This document shows, in pieces, positions 41,666-50,242 of a stretch of DNA of 64,000 bases. Position 1 is the stretch's first letter; each line of letters begins with the position of its first letter. Under the pieces are notes generated by a model. That model saw only the letters and a list, made by a program, of their open reading frames with translations, made no database searches and was not told the DNA's origin. The stretch is from assembly GCF_000696225.1 (NCBI RefSeq), contig NZ_BAWN01000013.1, positions 62,001-126,000 on the forward strand, in the 5' to 3' direction. A program made the position numbers and the translations under genes. Origin of the DNA: Serpentinimonas barnesii (GTDB lineage: Bacteria > Pseudomonadota > Gammaproteobacteria > Burkholderiales > Burkholderiaceae_C).

Positions 41666-41962
41666 TTGCTGCCTATCATCTGGCGGACTTCGGCCCGCGA
41701 CGATCTGGCGCACATTCTGCGCTACATCGCCCAAGCCAACCCGCAGGCGGCGCGGCGCATGAGGCACCTGCTGGAAGAATCTGTGCTACCCCTCTCGCAG
41801 CACCCCTACCTGTACCGCAGCAGCGAGCGCGTGCCGGGGCTGCGCGAACTCGTAGCCCACCCCAATTACCTCGTGCTGTACCGGGTGGCCGCCACGCGCA
41901 TCGAGGTGGTGAACGTGGTGCATGCGCGGCGCGAGTTCCCGGCGCCGCCCGGGCTGGATTAA
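41666..41962 (+). CDS. ParE/RelE-family toxin
   Basis: A 98-residue toxin beginning at TTG 41666: LLPIIWRTSARDDLAHILRY, then NPQAARRMRHLLEESVLPL, RVPGLRELVAHPNYLVLYRV and the end IEVVNVVHARREFP, in the β-α-α-β order of ParE/StbE toxins with the conserved 'LYRV...VVNVVHARRQ.P' ending. Length is normal, so the pair seems intact. Confidence 0.85.
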   Translation: MLPIIWRTSARDDLAHILRYIAQANPQAARRMRHLLEESVLPLSQHPYLYRSSERVPGLRELVAHPNYLVLYRVAATRIEVVNVVHARREFPAPPGLD

Positions 41963-42008
41963 AGCGCGGGCTTGGCTGCTGGCCTGTAGCGCGCTTAGGC
42001 GGTAGCGC

Positions 42009-42037
42009 TTGATGCCCTTAGGCTCCCGTGCTACCAT
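42009..42037 (+). promoter_or_regulatory. Possible promoter of the second TA pair after hisC
   Basis: TTGATG (42009-42014) and TACCAT (42032-42037), 17-base spacer; AAGGAG follows 11 bases before the ATG at 42068. Confidence 0.4.
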
Positions 42038-42067
42038 GCACTGGCTTTGTAACACAAGGAGCAGCGC

Positions 42068-42358
42068 ATGAGCGAAGCCACGTTTACTTTCCGTGTCGAT
42101 GAGGCCCTGAAAACCGAGTTCAGCAGCGCCGCCAAAGCGCGTGACCGCAGCGGTGCGCAGTTGCTGCGCGACTTCATGCGCGAATTCGTGCAGCAGCAAC
42201 AAGAGGCGGCGGCGCGCGACGCTTGGTTTAGGCAGCAGGTGCAGATCGGGCTGGATTCGGCCAATGCCGGCCATTTGGTTTCGGCCGAGGAGGTGGAGGC
42301 CGAAGCCGCTGCTTGGCGCGAACAAACGCGGCGCGGACTCGCGGGCTTGACTGCATGA
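42068..42358 (+). CDS. RHH-type antitoxin (ParD/CopG-like)
   Basis: A 96-residue antitoxin: ribbon-helix-helix start ATFTFRVDEALKTEFSSAAK and RSGAQLLRDFMREFV, followed by an amphipathic charged helix (about residues 40-85) that should cover the toxin. Its stop overlaps the toxin start (ATGA). Confidence 0.82.
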   Translation: MSEATFTFRVDEALKTEFSSAAKARDRSGAQLLRDFMREFVQQQQEAAARDAWFRQQVQIGLDSANAGHLVSAEEVEAEAAAWREQTRRGLAGLTA

Positions 42359-42654
42359 AGCTGGTCTGGACCAGAATAGCCAGCGCCGACCGCAAAGCCA
42401 TCCGCGAATACATTGCGCGCGACAACCCCGCGGCCGCCGTGTCCCTCGACGAGCAGTTTTCCGAAAAAGCCCGCCATCTGCTCGATCACCCCAAGCTGGG
42501 CCGCGCCGGGCGTGTGGCCGGTACGCGCGAACTGGTGGCGCACCGCCACTACCTCTTGGTCTATGACCTGGAAGGCGACTGGGTGCGTGTGCTGCGGGTG
42601 CAGCACACGGCGCGGCAATGGCCGAATCCGGCCGCGCAGCCTCCCCCAGCTTGA
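42355..42654 (+). CDS. RelE/ParE-family toxin
   Basis: A 99-residue toxin: MKLVWTRIASADRKAIREYI, a RDNPAAAVSLDEQFSEKARH helix, LLDHPKLGRAGRVAGTRELV and HRHYLLVYDLEGDWVRVLRV. This is the complete ParE/RelE fold ending in the VLRVQHTARQWP motif, with no sign of decay. Confidence 0.85.
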   Translation: MKLVWTRIASADRKAIREYIARDNPAAAVSLDEQFSEKARHLLDHPKLGRAGRVAGTRELVAHRHYLLVYDLEGDWVRVLRVQHTARQWPNPAAQPPPA

Positions 42655-42667
42655 TCCCTGCACCCCC

Positions 42668-43384
42668 ATGAACCACCCGCCCTCGATGCACTCCCTGCCC
42701 CAGCCTTACCGCGCCGTGGTGTGCGGTGCCAGCGGTGCCATCGGGCAGGCTTTTGTGGCCGCTTTGCAGCGCGATGCGCGCTGCGCGCAGGTGATCGGGC
42801 TGTCGCGCCAAAGCCAGCCGGCGCTGGTGCTCGAAGACGAATCCAGCATCGAGCGCTGCGCGGCGCACGTGGCCCAAGCGGGCCCCCTGCACCTGCTGCT
42901 GATCGCTACCGGCGCCTTGAGCATCGACGGCCGCGGCCCGGAAAAGCGCCTGGCGGCCCTGAGCCCCGAGGGTTTGCGGCGCGCCTTTGAGGTCAATGCC
43001 ATTGGGCCGGCGCTGCTGCTCAAGCACTTGCTGCCGCTGCTGGCCAAAGACCAGCGCGCCATCGTGGCGGTGCTGTCGGCGCGTGTGGGCAGCATCGAGG
43101 ACAACCACAAGGGCGGCTGGTGGAGCTACCGCGCCTCCAAGGCGGCGCTCAACCAGTTGCTGCAAACCAGCGCCATCGAAGCCACGCGGCTGCGCCCGCA
43201 AGCGGTGTTTGCGGCGCTGCAGCCGGGCACGGTGCGCTCACCGCTGTCGGCCGCCTTTGCCGCACCCGAGCACTGCATCGAACCCGCCGAAGCGGCCACG
43301 CGCCTGCTGCGCGCACTCGATGCGCTGCCGGCTTTGAGCCGGGCCCAGTTCATCGACCACCAAGGCGCGCCGATTGCTTGGTAG
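42668..43384 (+). CDS. Short-chain dehydrogenase/reductase (C-factor-like)
   Basis: A 238-residue SDR. Nucleotide-binding VVCGASGAIGQAF near residue 17, the catalytic YRASKAALNQ (Tyr and Lys) and a Ser in VLSARVGS are present. The short form and the ASGAIG start resemble C-signal/C-factor-type SDRs. The gene is convergent with the photolyase operon (ending 16 bp from the last gene of it). SDR neighbours of photolyase genes are common, so it may serve the same stimulon although on the other strand. Start at 42668 or 42686. Confidence 0.82.
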   Translation: MNHPPSMHSLPQPYRAVVCGASGAIGQAFVAALQRDARCAQVIGLSRQSQPALVLEDESSIERCAAHVAQAGPLHLLLIATGALSIDGRGPEKRLAALSPEGLRRAFEVNAIGPALLLKHLLPLLAKDQRAIVAVLSARVGSIEDNHKGGWWSYRASKAALNQLLQTSAIEATRLRPQAVFAALQPGTVRSPLSAAFAAPEHCIEPAEAATRLLRALDALPALSRAQFIDHQGAPIAW

Positions 43385-43400
43385 CGCCTTTACAGCGCCT

Positions 43401-45083
43401 TCATAGCGCCTCGATGCGCTCCAGCGTGTGCGCCGCCTGCTCGCGCAACGCCGCGCGCGCCTCGGGTGCCATGCGCTGCAGGTTGCGATAGACCAGACTG
43501 ATGCGGGCATTTTGCCCCAGCCGCTGCGCGTGGCGCTCGAAAAAATCCCAATACAGAGCGTTGTAGGGGCAGGCGCGGGCCCCAGTTTTGAGGGCCGGAT
43601 CGTAGGGGCAGGTGCGGCAGTGGTCGCCCATGCGCTGCAGGTAGGCGGCGCTGCTCACGTAGGGCTTGCTGGCCAGCAGGCCGCCGTCGGCAAACTGGCT
43701 CATGCCCAGTGTGTTGGGGGCCTCGACCCACTCGAAGGCGTCGATGTAGATGCCCAAATACCAGCGGTGCAGCGCCTGCGGGTCGAGCCCAGCCAGCAGG
43801 GCAAAGTTGCCAATCACCATCAGGCGCTGGATGTGGTGCGCGTAGGCGTTGCGCAATGAGTTTTGCAGCGCCGCCGCCATGCAGGCCATGCGCGTCTGGC
43901 CGTTCCAGAACCAGTGCGGCAAGGGGCGCTGGTGCGCGAGCGCGTTGCAGTTGGTGTAGCCCGGCATCTGCGCCCAATAGACTCCGCGCACGTATTCGCG
44001 CCAGCCCAGTATCTGGCGGATGAAGCCCTCGGCGGCGGCCAGCGGCACCTGCCCGGCGCGCCAGGCTTGCTCGGCGCGCTGCACCACTTCGTGCGGACGC
44101 AGCATTTTGACGTTGAGCGCAAACGAGAGCAGGGAGTGAAACAGCGTGCCATGCTGGCTCGAGAGCGCATCTTGAAAAGCCCCGAAGTGGGCCAGCCGGT
44201 GCTCGATGAAGTGGTCGAGCTGCTGCAGCGCCTCGGCGCGGTCGATCGGCCAGCGCAGGGCGGCGGCGGACGGCTCGCCCATGCTCTGCACCCCGCTGGC
44301 GCTGATGAGGTGCCAGAGCGCGCTGTGGTCGTGCACCGGGCGCGCATCGGGCGGCACCGGGGGCTGACCGCGCCAAGGCTGGCGGTTGTCGGCGTCAAAA
44401 TTCCATTGCCCGCCTTCGGGCTGGCCCAGCGCATCGAGCAACACCCCGTGCTCTTGCCGCAGGCGGCGGTAAAAGTGTTCTTGCCGCCATTGCTTGCGCG
44501 CCCCAAAAAACTGCGCCGCCGCATGGCGCGGGGTATAAAAATGCCCACTGCCAACCCGGCGCGTGGCCAGCCCAGAGCCCGCGCACCAGGTGGCCAACTG
44601 CTGGTCGAGGCGCCACTCGTCGGGCTCTTGGTACTCGAAGGCCCGGGCCTGGTGCTGCTGGCAGAGCCAGGTTAGGCAGTCGCTCAGGCACCAAGCCTGG
44701 ACCCCGGTGCCGCTGCCGGGCTGGGGCTGGGGCTGGGCCGCAGGGCCGGCCGCGCTGCCCGTGCCTAGGGGCGCGTCGATGCCCACATAGCGCACCCGGT
44801 GCCCTTGCGCGGCCAGGTGTTGCGCCAAGCGGCGCATGGCAGCAAAGATCGCCAGAATTTTTTGCGCGTGGTGCCGCACGTAGTCGGTTTCTTGGCGCAG
44901 TTCGAGCAGCACATAGACCACGCCCGCATCGACGCGGCCAAACCAAGCGTGGTCTGGGTTGAGTTGATCGCCCAGCAGCAGGCGCAGGGTGTGCGCTGGG
45001 GCCGCATCGGCGGGCAGCGGGGTTGCGGCATCGGGTGCCCTTGCGCAAGTGGGGCTGGGGGTGGACAGTGGGTGCGGTGGCAT
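43401..45083 (-). CDS. Fe-S photolyase/cryptochrome (deoxyribodipyrimidine photolyase-related protein)
   Basis: A 560-residue flavoprotein of the FeS-BCP group that includes Agrobacterium PhrB, a (6-4) photolyase, and Rhodobacter CryB. It has the N-terminal α/β domain (LRLLLGDQLNPDHAWF), a helical FAD domain, and four cysteines suited to a [4Fe-4S] cluster: Cys379 (GYTNCNAL), Cys489, Cys492 and Cys505 (HCRTCPYDP...RACPYNALYW), with the 3- and 13-residue spacings known from PhrB. The LGIYIDAFEWVEAPNTLGMS motif is diagnostic. It is last in the minus-strand photolyase operon. Start at 45083 is by convention; the first ~30 residues look non-conserved. Confidence 0.92.
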   Translation of the reverse strand: MPPHPLSTPSPTCARAPDAATPLPADAAPAHTLRLLLGDQLNPDHAWFGRVDAGVVYVLLELRQETDYVRHHAQKILAIFAAMRRLAQHLAAQGHRVRYVGIDAPLGTGSAAGPAAQPQPQPGSGTGVQAWCLSDCLTWLCQQHQARAFEYQEPDEWRLDQQLATWCAGSGLATRRVGSGHFYTPRHAAAQFFGARKQWRQEHFYRRLRQEHGVLLDALGQPEGGQWNFDADNRQPWRGQPPVPPDARPVHDHSALWHLISASGVQSMGEPSAAALRWPIDRAEALQQLDHFIEHRLAHFGAFQDALSSQHGTLFHSLLSFALNVKMLRPHEVVQRAEQAWRAGQVPLAAAEGFIRQILGWREYVRGVYWAQMPGYTNCNALAHQRPLPHWFWNGQTRMACMAAALQNSLRNAYAHHIQRLMVIGNFALLAGLDPQALHRWYLGIYIDAFEWVEAPNTLGMSQFADGGLLASKPYVSSAAYLQRMGDHCRTCPYDPALKTGARACPYNALYWDFFERHAQRLGQNARISLVYRNLQRMAPEARAALREQAAHTLERIEAL

Positions 45084-45142
45084 GCAGGGTCGAATTGGAA
45101 CAGGCAGGTTATGCCAATGGGTGAGCCATGTGGCTGGAGGGT

Positions 45143-45310
45143 CTAGCCACTTGTAGGGCGTGCAGGGGCACCAGGCTGGCTGCGGCGGCAGCGCTCGGAG
45201 CAGTAGCGCACCTGTTCCCAGTCGCGCTCCCATTTTTTGCGCCACACAAAAGGCAGGCCGCAGCAGGCGCAGATTTTTTGCGGCAGTTGGGATTTTTTGC
45301 GCATTTTCAT
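45143..45310 (-). CDS. DUF2256 small zinc-ribbon-like protein
   Basis: A 55-residue protein with four cysteines ([10 protein letters not shown] and YCSERCRR) around a [12 protein letters not shown] core: the DUF2256 signature. Its function is unknown, but the family is strongly linked with photolyase/cryptochrome genes, as here, where it lies between phr (14 bp upstream) and the Fe-S photolyase gene. The start was taken at [10 protein letters not shown]. Confidence 0.88.
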   Translation of the reverse strand: MKMRKKSQLPQKICACCGLPFVWRKKWERDWEQVRYCSERCRRSQPGAPARPTSG

Positions 45311-45324
45311 GGATGGATCAAGCC

Positions 45325-46983
45325 TCAAAAATCCAGCGCCATCTGCTGCGGCCCGCTAGCTGGAGGAGCTGGAGCGCGGCTGGGTGCTGCTGCATCGGCC
45401 GGGCGGCTGCTGCCCTTGCGCGCGAACGGCGCTTTGCGTGAGCCGTGTCGCTCCACGATCGCGGCTTTGGCGGCGCGCACCTCAGGTTGTGCGCGGCGTG
45501 CGTGCAGGCGCGCTTTGGCGCTGCGCGTGGCCGCCTGCAAATCCACCAGCGGCAGCGCCAGATCCACGCCCACTTGCACCCCGCAGTGCGCCTGCACGCT
45601 GGCGGGCATGCGCCAGGGCTCGAACAACCACGCATCGGGCACACGGCGCATGACGGGCAACCAGTGCCGCACAAAATGGCCTTGCGGATCGTGGTCTTGC
45701 GCCTGCTTGATCGGGTTGTAGACGCGGGTGGTGTTGATGCCGGTGGTGCCGGCTTGCATCTGCATTTGGCTCCAGTGGATGCCGGGCTCGTAATCCAAAA
45801 ACTGCCGCGCCAGCCACAGCCCCACTTCGCGCCAGTGCAGCCACAGGGGGTAAGCCGCCACCGACACCAGCATGGCGCGCATCCGAAAATTGAGCCAACC
45901 GGTCTGGCGCAGCATGGCCACGCAGGCATCGACCATCGGCCAACCGGTGCGGCCCTGCATCAGCGCCTCGAAATGCGCGGGGTTCCAGTCGGGCTCGCGC
46001 AAACCGTCGTAGCCACGGTGCAAGTTGGCGTGTTCGAGCGCCGGTTCGCTTTCGAGCTTTTGGATGAAGTGGCAGTGCCAATGCAGCCGGCTCAAAAAAG
46101 CCGCCAAACCCTGGCGCTGGCGCGCCGAAGTGCCGGGGTCGGCCATGTGCGAGCGGGTGGCTTGCACCACCTCGCGCAGGCTCAAGCCGCCCAAGGCCAA
46201 ATGCGCCGACAAGCGCGAACAGGCCGTGGGCGCGCTCAAGGGCGAGGAAATGCCGCCCCGGTAGGCGGCGCTGCCGCTGTGGGCAAAGCGCTCCCAGTCT
46301 TGCAATGCCTGCTGGCGCCCGCCGCGCTGGCGCAGCGGCGCCAGCCAAGGGTCCAGCCCCAAGGCGCTGGCCGGGGGCAAGTCGGCCACCTGCCACACGG
46401 CGCAGGGCGCGCCGGGCCCCAAGCTGCTGGGATCGGCTAGTGCCGCCGCCACGCCACCACGAGCGAGGTCACCGGCGCTGGCCCAGCGCACCTGGGCGGG
46501 CTGCGCAAAGGTGGGTCGCGCCATCTGGGCTTGCCAGTGCGGCAACCACTGGCTGCGCAGGCGCAGGGGGCGCAGCACGCCAAACTGCACCTGCTCGTGC
46601 CACGGCACCTGGTGGGCGCGGCACCAACGCGCCACGGCGCGATCGCGCGCGTAGGTGTGCGCGTTGCCGGTTTCTTGGTGCGAATGCAGGGCCGCTACGC
46701 CCGCGTGCTGCTGCAGCCAATCCAGCGCGGGCAACACCTCACCCACCCACAACAGCAAAGCCGCTCCTTGCGCTTGCAGATCGGTTTGCAGGTCTTGCAA
46801 GCACTCGCGCAAAAAGGTGTAGTGCAAGGCGGCGGCATCGGGTTGCGCCCACAGGCTGGGTTCGAGCGCGTACAGGCACAGCACCGATTGGCCATCGGCA
46901 GCCGCACATTGCGCCGCATGGACCAGGGCTTCGTGGTCGTGCAGGCGCAAATCGCGCTTGAACCAGAGCACGTGGTAGGCCAT
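45325..46983 (-). CDS. phr: FAD-binding deoxyribodipyrimidine photolyase/cryptochrome
   Basis: A 552-residue photolyase-family protein. The N-terminal domain starts [19 protein letters not shown] (antenna-binding Rossmann fold); the FAD-binding domain has [35 protein letters not shown] and [10 protein letters not shown] with the family's Trp and Asn/Asp residues. The C-terminal ~80 residues are a basic Ala/Pro/Arg-rich extension. It likely repairs cyclobutane dimers with blue light, but a pure photoreceptor role cannot be excluded. Start at 46983 ([10 protein letters not shown]). It precedes the DUF2256 gene. Confidence 0.93.
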   Translation of the reverse strand: MAYHVLWFKRDLRLHDHEALVHAAQCAAADGQSVLCLYALEPSLWAQPDAAALHYTFLRECLQDLQTDLQAQGAALLLWVGEVLPALDWLQQHAGVAALHSHQETGNAHTYARDRAVARWCRAHQVPWHEQVQFGVLRPLRLRSQWLPHWQAQMARPTFAQPAQVRWASAGDLARGGVAAALADPSSLGPGAPCAVWQVADLPPASALGLDPWLAPLRQRGGRQQALQDWERFAHSGSAAYRGGISSPLSAPTACSRLSAHLALGGLSLREVVQATRSHMADPGTSARQRQGLAAFLSRLHWHCHFIQKLESEPALEHANLHRGYDGLREPDWNPAHFEALMQGRTGWPMVDACVAMLRQTGWLNFRMRAMLVSVAAYPLWLHWREVGLWLARQFLDYEPGIHWSQMQMQAGTTGINTTRVYNPIKQAQDHDPQGHFVRHWLPVMRRVPDAWLFEPWRMPASVQAHCGVQVGVDLALPLVDLQAATRSAKARLHARRAQPEVRAAKAAIVERHGSRKAPFARKGSSRPADAAAPSRAPAPPASGPQQMALDF

Positions 46984-47015
46984 GCGCGCACCGCTTGGGC
47001 TGCAAAGCGCGCGGC

Positions 47016-47465
47016 TTAGGCCGCCGACCGGCGCTGCAGCCAGCGCATGAAGCCGCCCAGCACAGGCAGCTTGGCATAGAGCTCTTCGGCGGCATCCCAG
47101 TAGTCGCGGTGCAGCAGCACGCGGCCCGCAGAATCGAGCCGCAAGTGGCTGCAGCCGCGTATGGTTTGCACGGCAGGCGCGCTGGCCGAGCGGCCCCGGC
47201 TGGCAAAGCGAAACTCGAAATCCCACAGCAAAAAAGCCTGGTCACCCTGCACCACGCATTCGGTAACGACGAAGCGCGGCTGCTGCAAGCGCGCAAACAT
47301 GTGCCGGAAAATGGCCTCGATGGCGGGCACGCCCTGCACCTCGTGGAAGGGGTCTTTGAAGCGCGCATCGGGCGCGTAGTGGCGGCCCAGTTGGGCCAGG
47401 CTGGCGGGGCTGAGCTGCTGGTAGAACTGCACCAGTTCGGCCACCGCGCTTTGGTGTGGGTTCAT
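47016..47465 (-). CDS. NTF2-like (SnoaL) protein
   Basis: A 149-residue protein of the nuclear transport factor 2/SnoaL-like fold: VAELVQFYQQLSPASLAQL, HYAPDARFKDPFHEV, and the closing HRDYWDAAEELYAKLP strand-helix. Such proteins with 'D-P-F' and 'RDYWD' motifs are regular members of photolyase-CFA clusters in proteobacteria; the ligand is not known. A TTG at 47498 overlaps the preceding stop, but I used the ATG at 47465. Confidence 0.85.
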   Translation of the reverse strand: MNPHQSAVAELVQFYQQLSPASLAQLGRHYAPDARFKDPFHEVQGVPAIEAIFRHMFARLQQPRFVVTECVVQGDQAFLLWDFEFRFASRGRSASAPAVQTIRGCSHLRLDSAGRVLLHRDYWDAAEELYAKLPVLGGFMRWLQRRSAA

Positions 47466-47494
47466 GATGGGACGGGCTATAGATTGGGTTTGCG

Positions 47495-48259
47495 TCAAAG
47501 GCCGGTGCCGCGGCGCACCAGCGCAAAATACCAGCGGTAGGGCAGCAGGCGCAGCAGTTGCATCAGGCGCGTGAAGCGCTTGGGGAAGTGGATGTGAAAG
47601 TCGCCCGCGGCCCAGCCTTGCAATATGGCCGCTGCGGCCTGCTCGGGCGTGATGAGCGCGGGCATGGTGAAATCGTTTTGCGCCGTCATGGGGGTGGCCA
47701 CGAAGCCGGGATTGATCAGGCTCACGCCCAGCCCTTGGGGGTGCAGGTCGAGGTAGAGGGTTTCGGCCAGGTTGATCAGCGCCGCCTTGGTCGGGCCGTA
47801 GGCCAGGCTCTTGGGCAGCCCACGAAAACCCGCCACGCTGCTGACCAAGCTGATGTGCCCGGCGCGGCGCGCCAGCAGGGCCGGCAACAGGGCATCGAGC
47901 ACATACCAGGCCCCGCTCAGGTTCACCTCTTGGTGGCGCAGCGCCTGCGCCAGATCAAAGTCGCTGGCGCGCATGGGCTGATAGTAGCCCGCGAGGTAGC
48001 ACACCAAGTCGATCGGCCCGGCTTGCAGCAGCGTTTGGACCGCGTGCCGCACCTGGTCCGGGTCGCTGGCGTCCAGCGGCAAAGCCAGGCTGCCGGGGTG
48101 CTGGGCCACGAAATCTTGCAGCGCCTGCGCCTGGCGCGCCGACAGCACCACACGCGCCCCGCGCGCATGCAAGGCACTGGCCAGTGCGCGCCCGATGCCG
48201 CTGGAAGCGCCAACCAGCCACACGGTGCGGCCTTGCCAATCTTTGATGGGTGGATTCAT
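47495..48259 (-). CDS. Short-chain dehydrogenase/reductase
   Basis: A 254-residue classical SDR: cofactor site VGASSGIGRAL, NxxA replaced by CYLAGYY, catalytic Ser in SLVSSVAGFRG, Tyr and Lys in YGPTKAAL. NADP preference is suggested by the Arg after the third strand (LSARQAQ). It is probably an oxidoreductase of lipid or quinone-like substrates in the light-stress operon, between the MFS transporter (6 bp) and the NTF2-like gene. Confidence 0.87.
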   Translation of the reverse strand: MNPPIKDWQGRTVWLVGASSGIGRALASALHARGARVVLSARQAQALQDFVAQHPGSLALPLDASDPDQVRHAVQTLLQAGPIDLVCYLAGYYQPMRASDFDLAQALRHQEVNLSGAWYVLDALLPALLARRAGHISLVSSVAGFRGLPKSLAYGPTKAALINLAETLYLDLHPQGLGVSLINPGFVATPMTAQNDFTMPALITPEQAAAAILQGWAAGDFHIHFPKRFTRLMQLLRLLPYRWYFALVRRGTGL

Positions 48260-48265
48260 ATGCGT

Positions 48266-49549
48266 TTAGGCTTGTTGCAACATGGGGTCGCGGCGCCAAA
48301 AAAACCACAGCAAGGCAGCCGCCACCAGTTTGAGGGCGCACGGCAGCAGCGCGTAGGCCCACGAGAGGGCTTGCAAACCCTGGGCGCTGCTGTCACCCGG
48401 CGCGTAGCCCCACCAGCCCAGCAGCGGCAGCGCCAGGCCAGCGGCCAGCGCCAGATTGAGTTTGGCGGCAAAGCTCCACCAGCCAAAGTAGGCCCCTTCG
48501 CGGGCGCCGTGGTCGCCTTGGCGCTGGATCAAGCCAGCCAGCAGGGCGTGCGGCAGCGTGAGGTCGGCCCCCAGCGCCACCCCAGACAAGATGCAGATGA
48601 GCAAGAACGCCTGCCAATCGCCCGCGCCTAGGGTGGCCGCCCAGCCAAACACGGCCACCGACATGACCATCGCGCCCAGCCAGGTGCGCACCAGGCCCCA
48701 GCGCCGCACCAGCCGCACCCACAGCGGCAAGCCGAGCGCCGCCGCCAAAAAATAACTGCCCAAAAACAGCGGCTGCATGGCGTCGCTGAGCTGCAAGCGG
48801 TCTTGAATGAAAAACAGCAGCAGCGTGGCCGGTATGGCGCTGGCAATGCCGTTGAAGATGAACACCGTCATCAGGCGCCTAAAGCCCGGCTGGCGCCACG
48901 GCTGCCAGAGCTCGGCGGCTCCGACGCCCTGGCGCAGCCAGCCCAGCGGCGGCCGCGGCGCCAGCGCCCAGGCGCACCAGGCCAGCGCCAGCGCAACGGC
49001 AAACACCGCCACCATCACCGGCAGGCCCAGCAGCGAGGGCAGCAGCGATGCGGTCACCACGCCGCACAGCCCAGCCCCTTCGCGCCAGGCGACGATGCGC
49101 GAGCGCGTGGGGGCGTCGCCCCCGAGCCGCGCCCCCCAGGCCTGGTGGCAAATGCCCAGCCAGCTAAAAGCCAGGTACGACAGCACCAGCGCCCCCCAAG
49201 CCCAGAGCAGCAGGGCTTGCGTTTCGCGCACCGGCGGAAAAAAAAGCGCCGTCAAACCCAGCGCCAGCAGCAGCGCCGCCACCAACCCGGTGCCCAGCAC
49301 CGCCCGGGGGGAGCGGGCGTAGAGGCGGTCGCTGGCGCGCCCGAGCCAGGGGTCCACCACGGCATCCAACAGGCGCGCGCCCAGCAGCAGCGCCCCGAGG
49401 GTGGCCAGCGCCACCCCAAACTCGGTCGCGTAGTGGTGCGGCAACAGCACATACAGCGGCAGCGCCACGAAGGCCAGCGGAAAGCCCAGCGCCCCGTAGG
49501 CCAGGGTGCCGCGCCAGTTTAAGTCGGCGGACTGGGCGGCCGTTGACAT
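48266..49549 (-). CDS. MFS transporter (GPH/MelB-like)
   Basis: A 427-residue protein with about 12 transmembrane helices. The start LAYGALGFPLAFVALPLYVL and ARLLDAVVDPWLGRASDRL follow the glycoside-pentoside-hexuronide:cation symporter group, in which D-x-x-x-D-P is the cation-site helix. Homologues adjacent to CFA and FAD-oxidoreductase genes are thought to move lipids or related compounds rather than sugars, but that is inference. It overlaps neither neighbour (15 bp from the chalcone-isomerase-like gene). Confidence 0.87.
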   Translation of the reverse strand: MSTAAQSADLNWRGTLAYGALGFPLAFVALPLYVLLPHHYATEFGVALATLGALLLGARLLDAVVDPWLGRASDRLYARSPRAVLGTGLVAALLLALGLTALFFPPVRETQALLLWAWGALVLSYLAFSWLGICHQAWGARLGGDAPTRSRIVAWREGAGLCGVVTASLLPSLLGLPVMVAVFAVALALAWCAWALAPRPPLGWLRQGVGAAELWQPWRQPGFRRLMTVFIFNGIASAIPATLLLFFIQDRLQLSDAMQPLFLGSYFLAAALGLPLWVRLVRRWGLVRTWLGAMVMSVAVFGWAATLGAGDWQAFLLICILSGVALGADLTLPHALLAGLIQRQGDHGAREGAYFGWWSFAAKLNLALAAGLALPLLGWWGYAPGDSSAQGLQALSWAYALLPCALKLVAAALLWFFWRRDPMLQQA

Positions 49550-49564
49550 GGTTCGGGCCCGCCT

Positions 49565-50242
49565 TCAGCCGCGCTGGGGCAAGCCCAGCAAGGCCGCGCG
49601 CAAACCCGGCTCGGAGGTGGTGGGAGCCAGCCAGATGCCAAAAAACAGGCGTGCAAACAGCGGATCCGGCACGGTGCCCAGCACCCGGTTGGGCTGGCGA
49701 AACTGCACCGCAAGGGCTGGCTGGTAGAGGCCCAGCAGGCGGTCGCCCGCGCGCACATCGGGCAGCACGGCTTGCAGGGCGCGCTGCCAGCGCTCGGCCT
49801 GTTCGGGGGCTATGGGTTGCTGGCGCTGCATCTCTTCGATCGAGCGGCTGGCGATCGAGGCCGCGCTGAAAGCCCGCAGGTACTCCAGCTCCAGCGCCAC
49901 GGCGTCGGAGCCGTGATTGGCCGGATGGAAGCGCGGCCCAACCCACAGCCGGGCCCGATACACCTCAAAGCCCCAAACCCGCAGCAAGCCCTGCCCCGAC
50001 CAGCGCAAACCTGGCACGGGCGAGGGTTCAGCGGCCACAGGGCCGGTGGCTGGTGCAGGGGCGGTGGCGGTGTCTGCGCTGGCTGCTTCGGCTCGGGTGG
50101 CGCCTAGGCCAACCGCAGCGGCTGCGCCGGACAGCCACAGCCCCTGGCGCAACAGCGCGCGCCGGCCCGGTTGCTCCAGCGCTGGCGGCTGGCTGTTCTG
50201 GCTGGGCCGCTTTGCGGCAGGCAGGGTGTGCAGAGGGCTCAT
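49565..50242 (-). CDS. Chalcone isomerase-like exported protein
   Basis: A 225-residue protein with a Tat-like signal (GRRALLRQGLWLSGAAAAVG, cleavage near AEAA) and a chalcone-isomerase-like domain (LRVWGFEVYRARLWVGPRF; ALELEYLRAFSAASIASRSI; DRLLGLYQPALAVQF). Bacterial members are not flavonoid enzymes; they are periplasmic proteins of unknown, probably lipid-related function. The ATG overlaps the stop of the cyclopropane-synthase-like gene by four bases. Confidence 0.83.
   Translation of the reverse strand: MSPLHTLPAAKRPSQNSQPPALEQPGRRALLRQGLWLSGAAAAVGLGATRAEAASADTATAPAPATGPVAAEPSPVPGLRWSGQGLLRVWGFEVYRARLWVGPRFHPANHGSDAVALELEYLRAFSAASIASRSIEEMQRQQPIAPEQAERWQRALQAVLPDVRAGDRLLGLYQPALAVQFRQPNRVLGTVPDPLFARLFFGIWLAPTTSEPGLRAALLGLPQRG

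Noticed and set aside
46305-46961. Plus-strand Arg/Ala-rich frame within phr
   Set aside because: Shadow of the photolyase gene; no start signal or domain.
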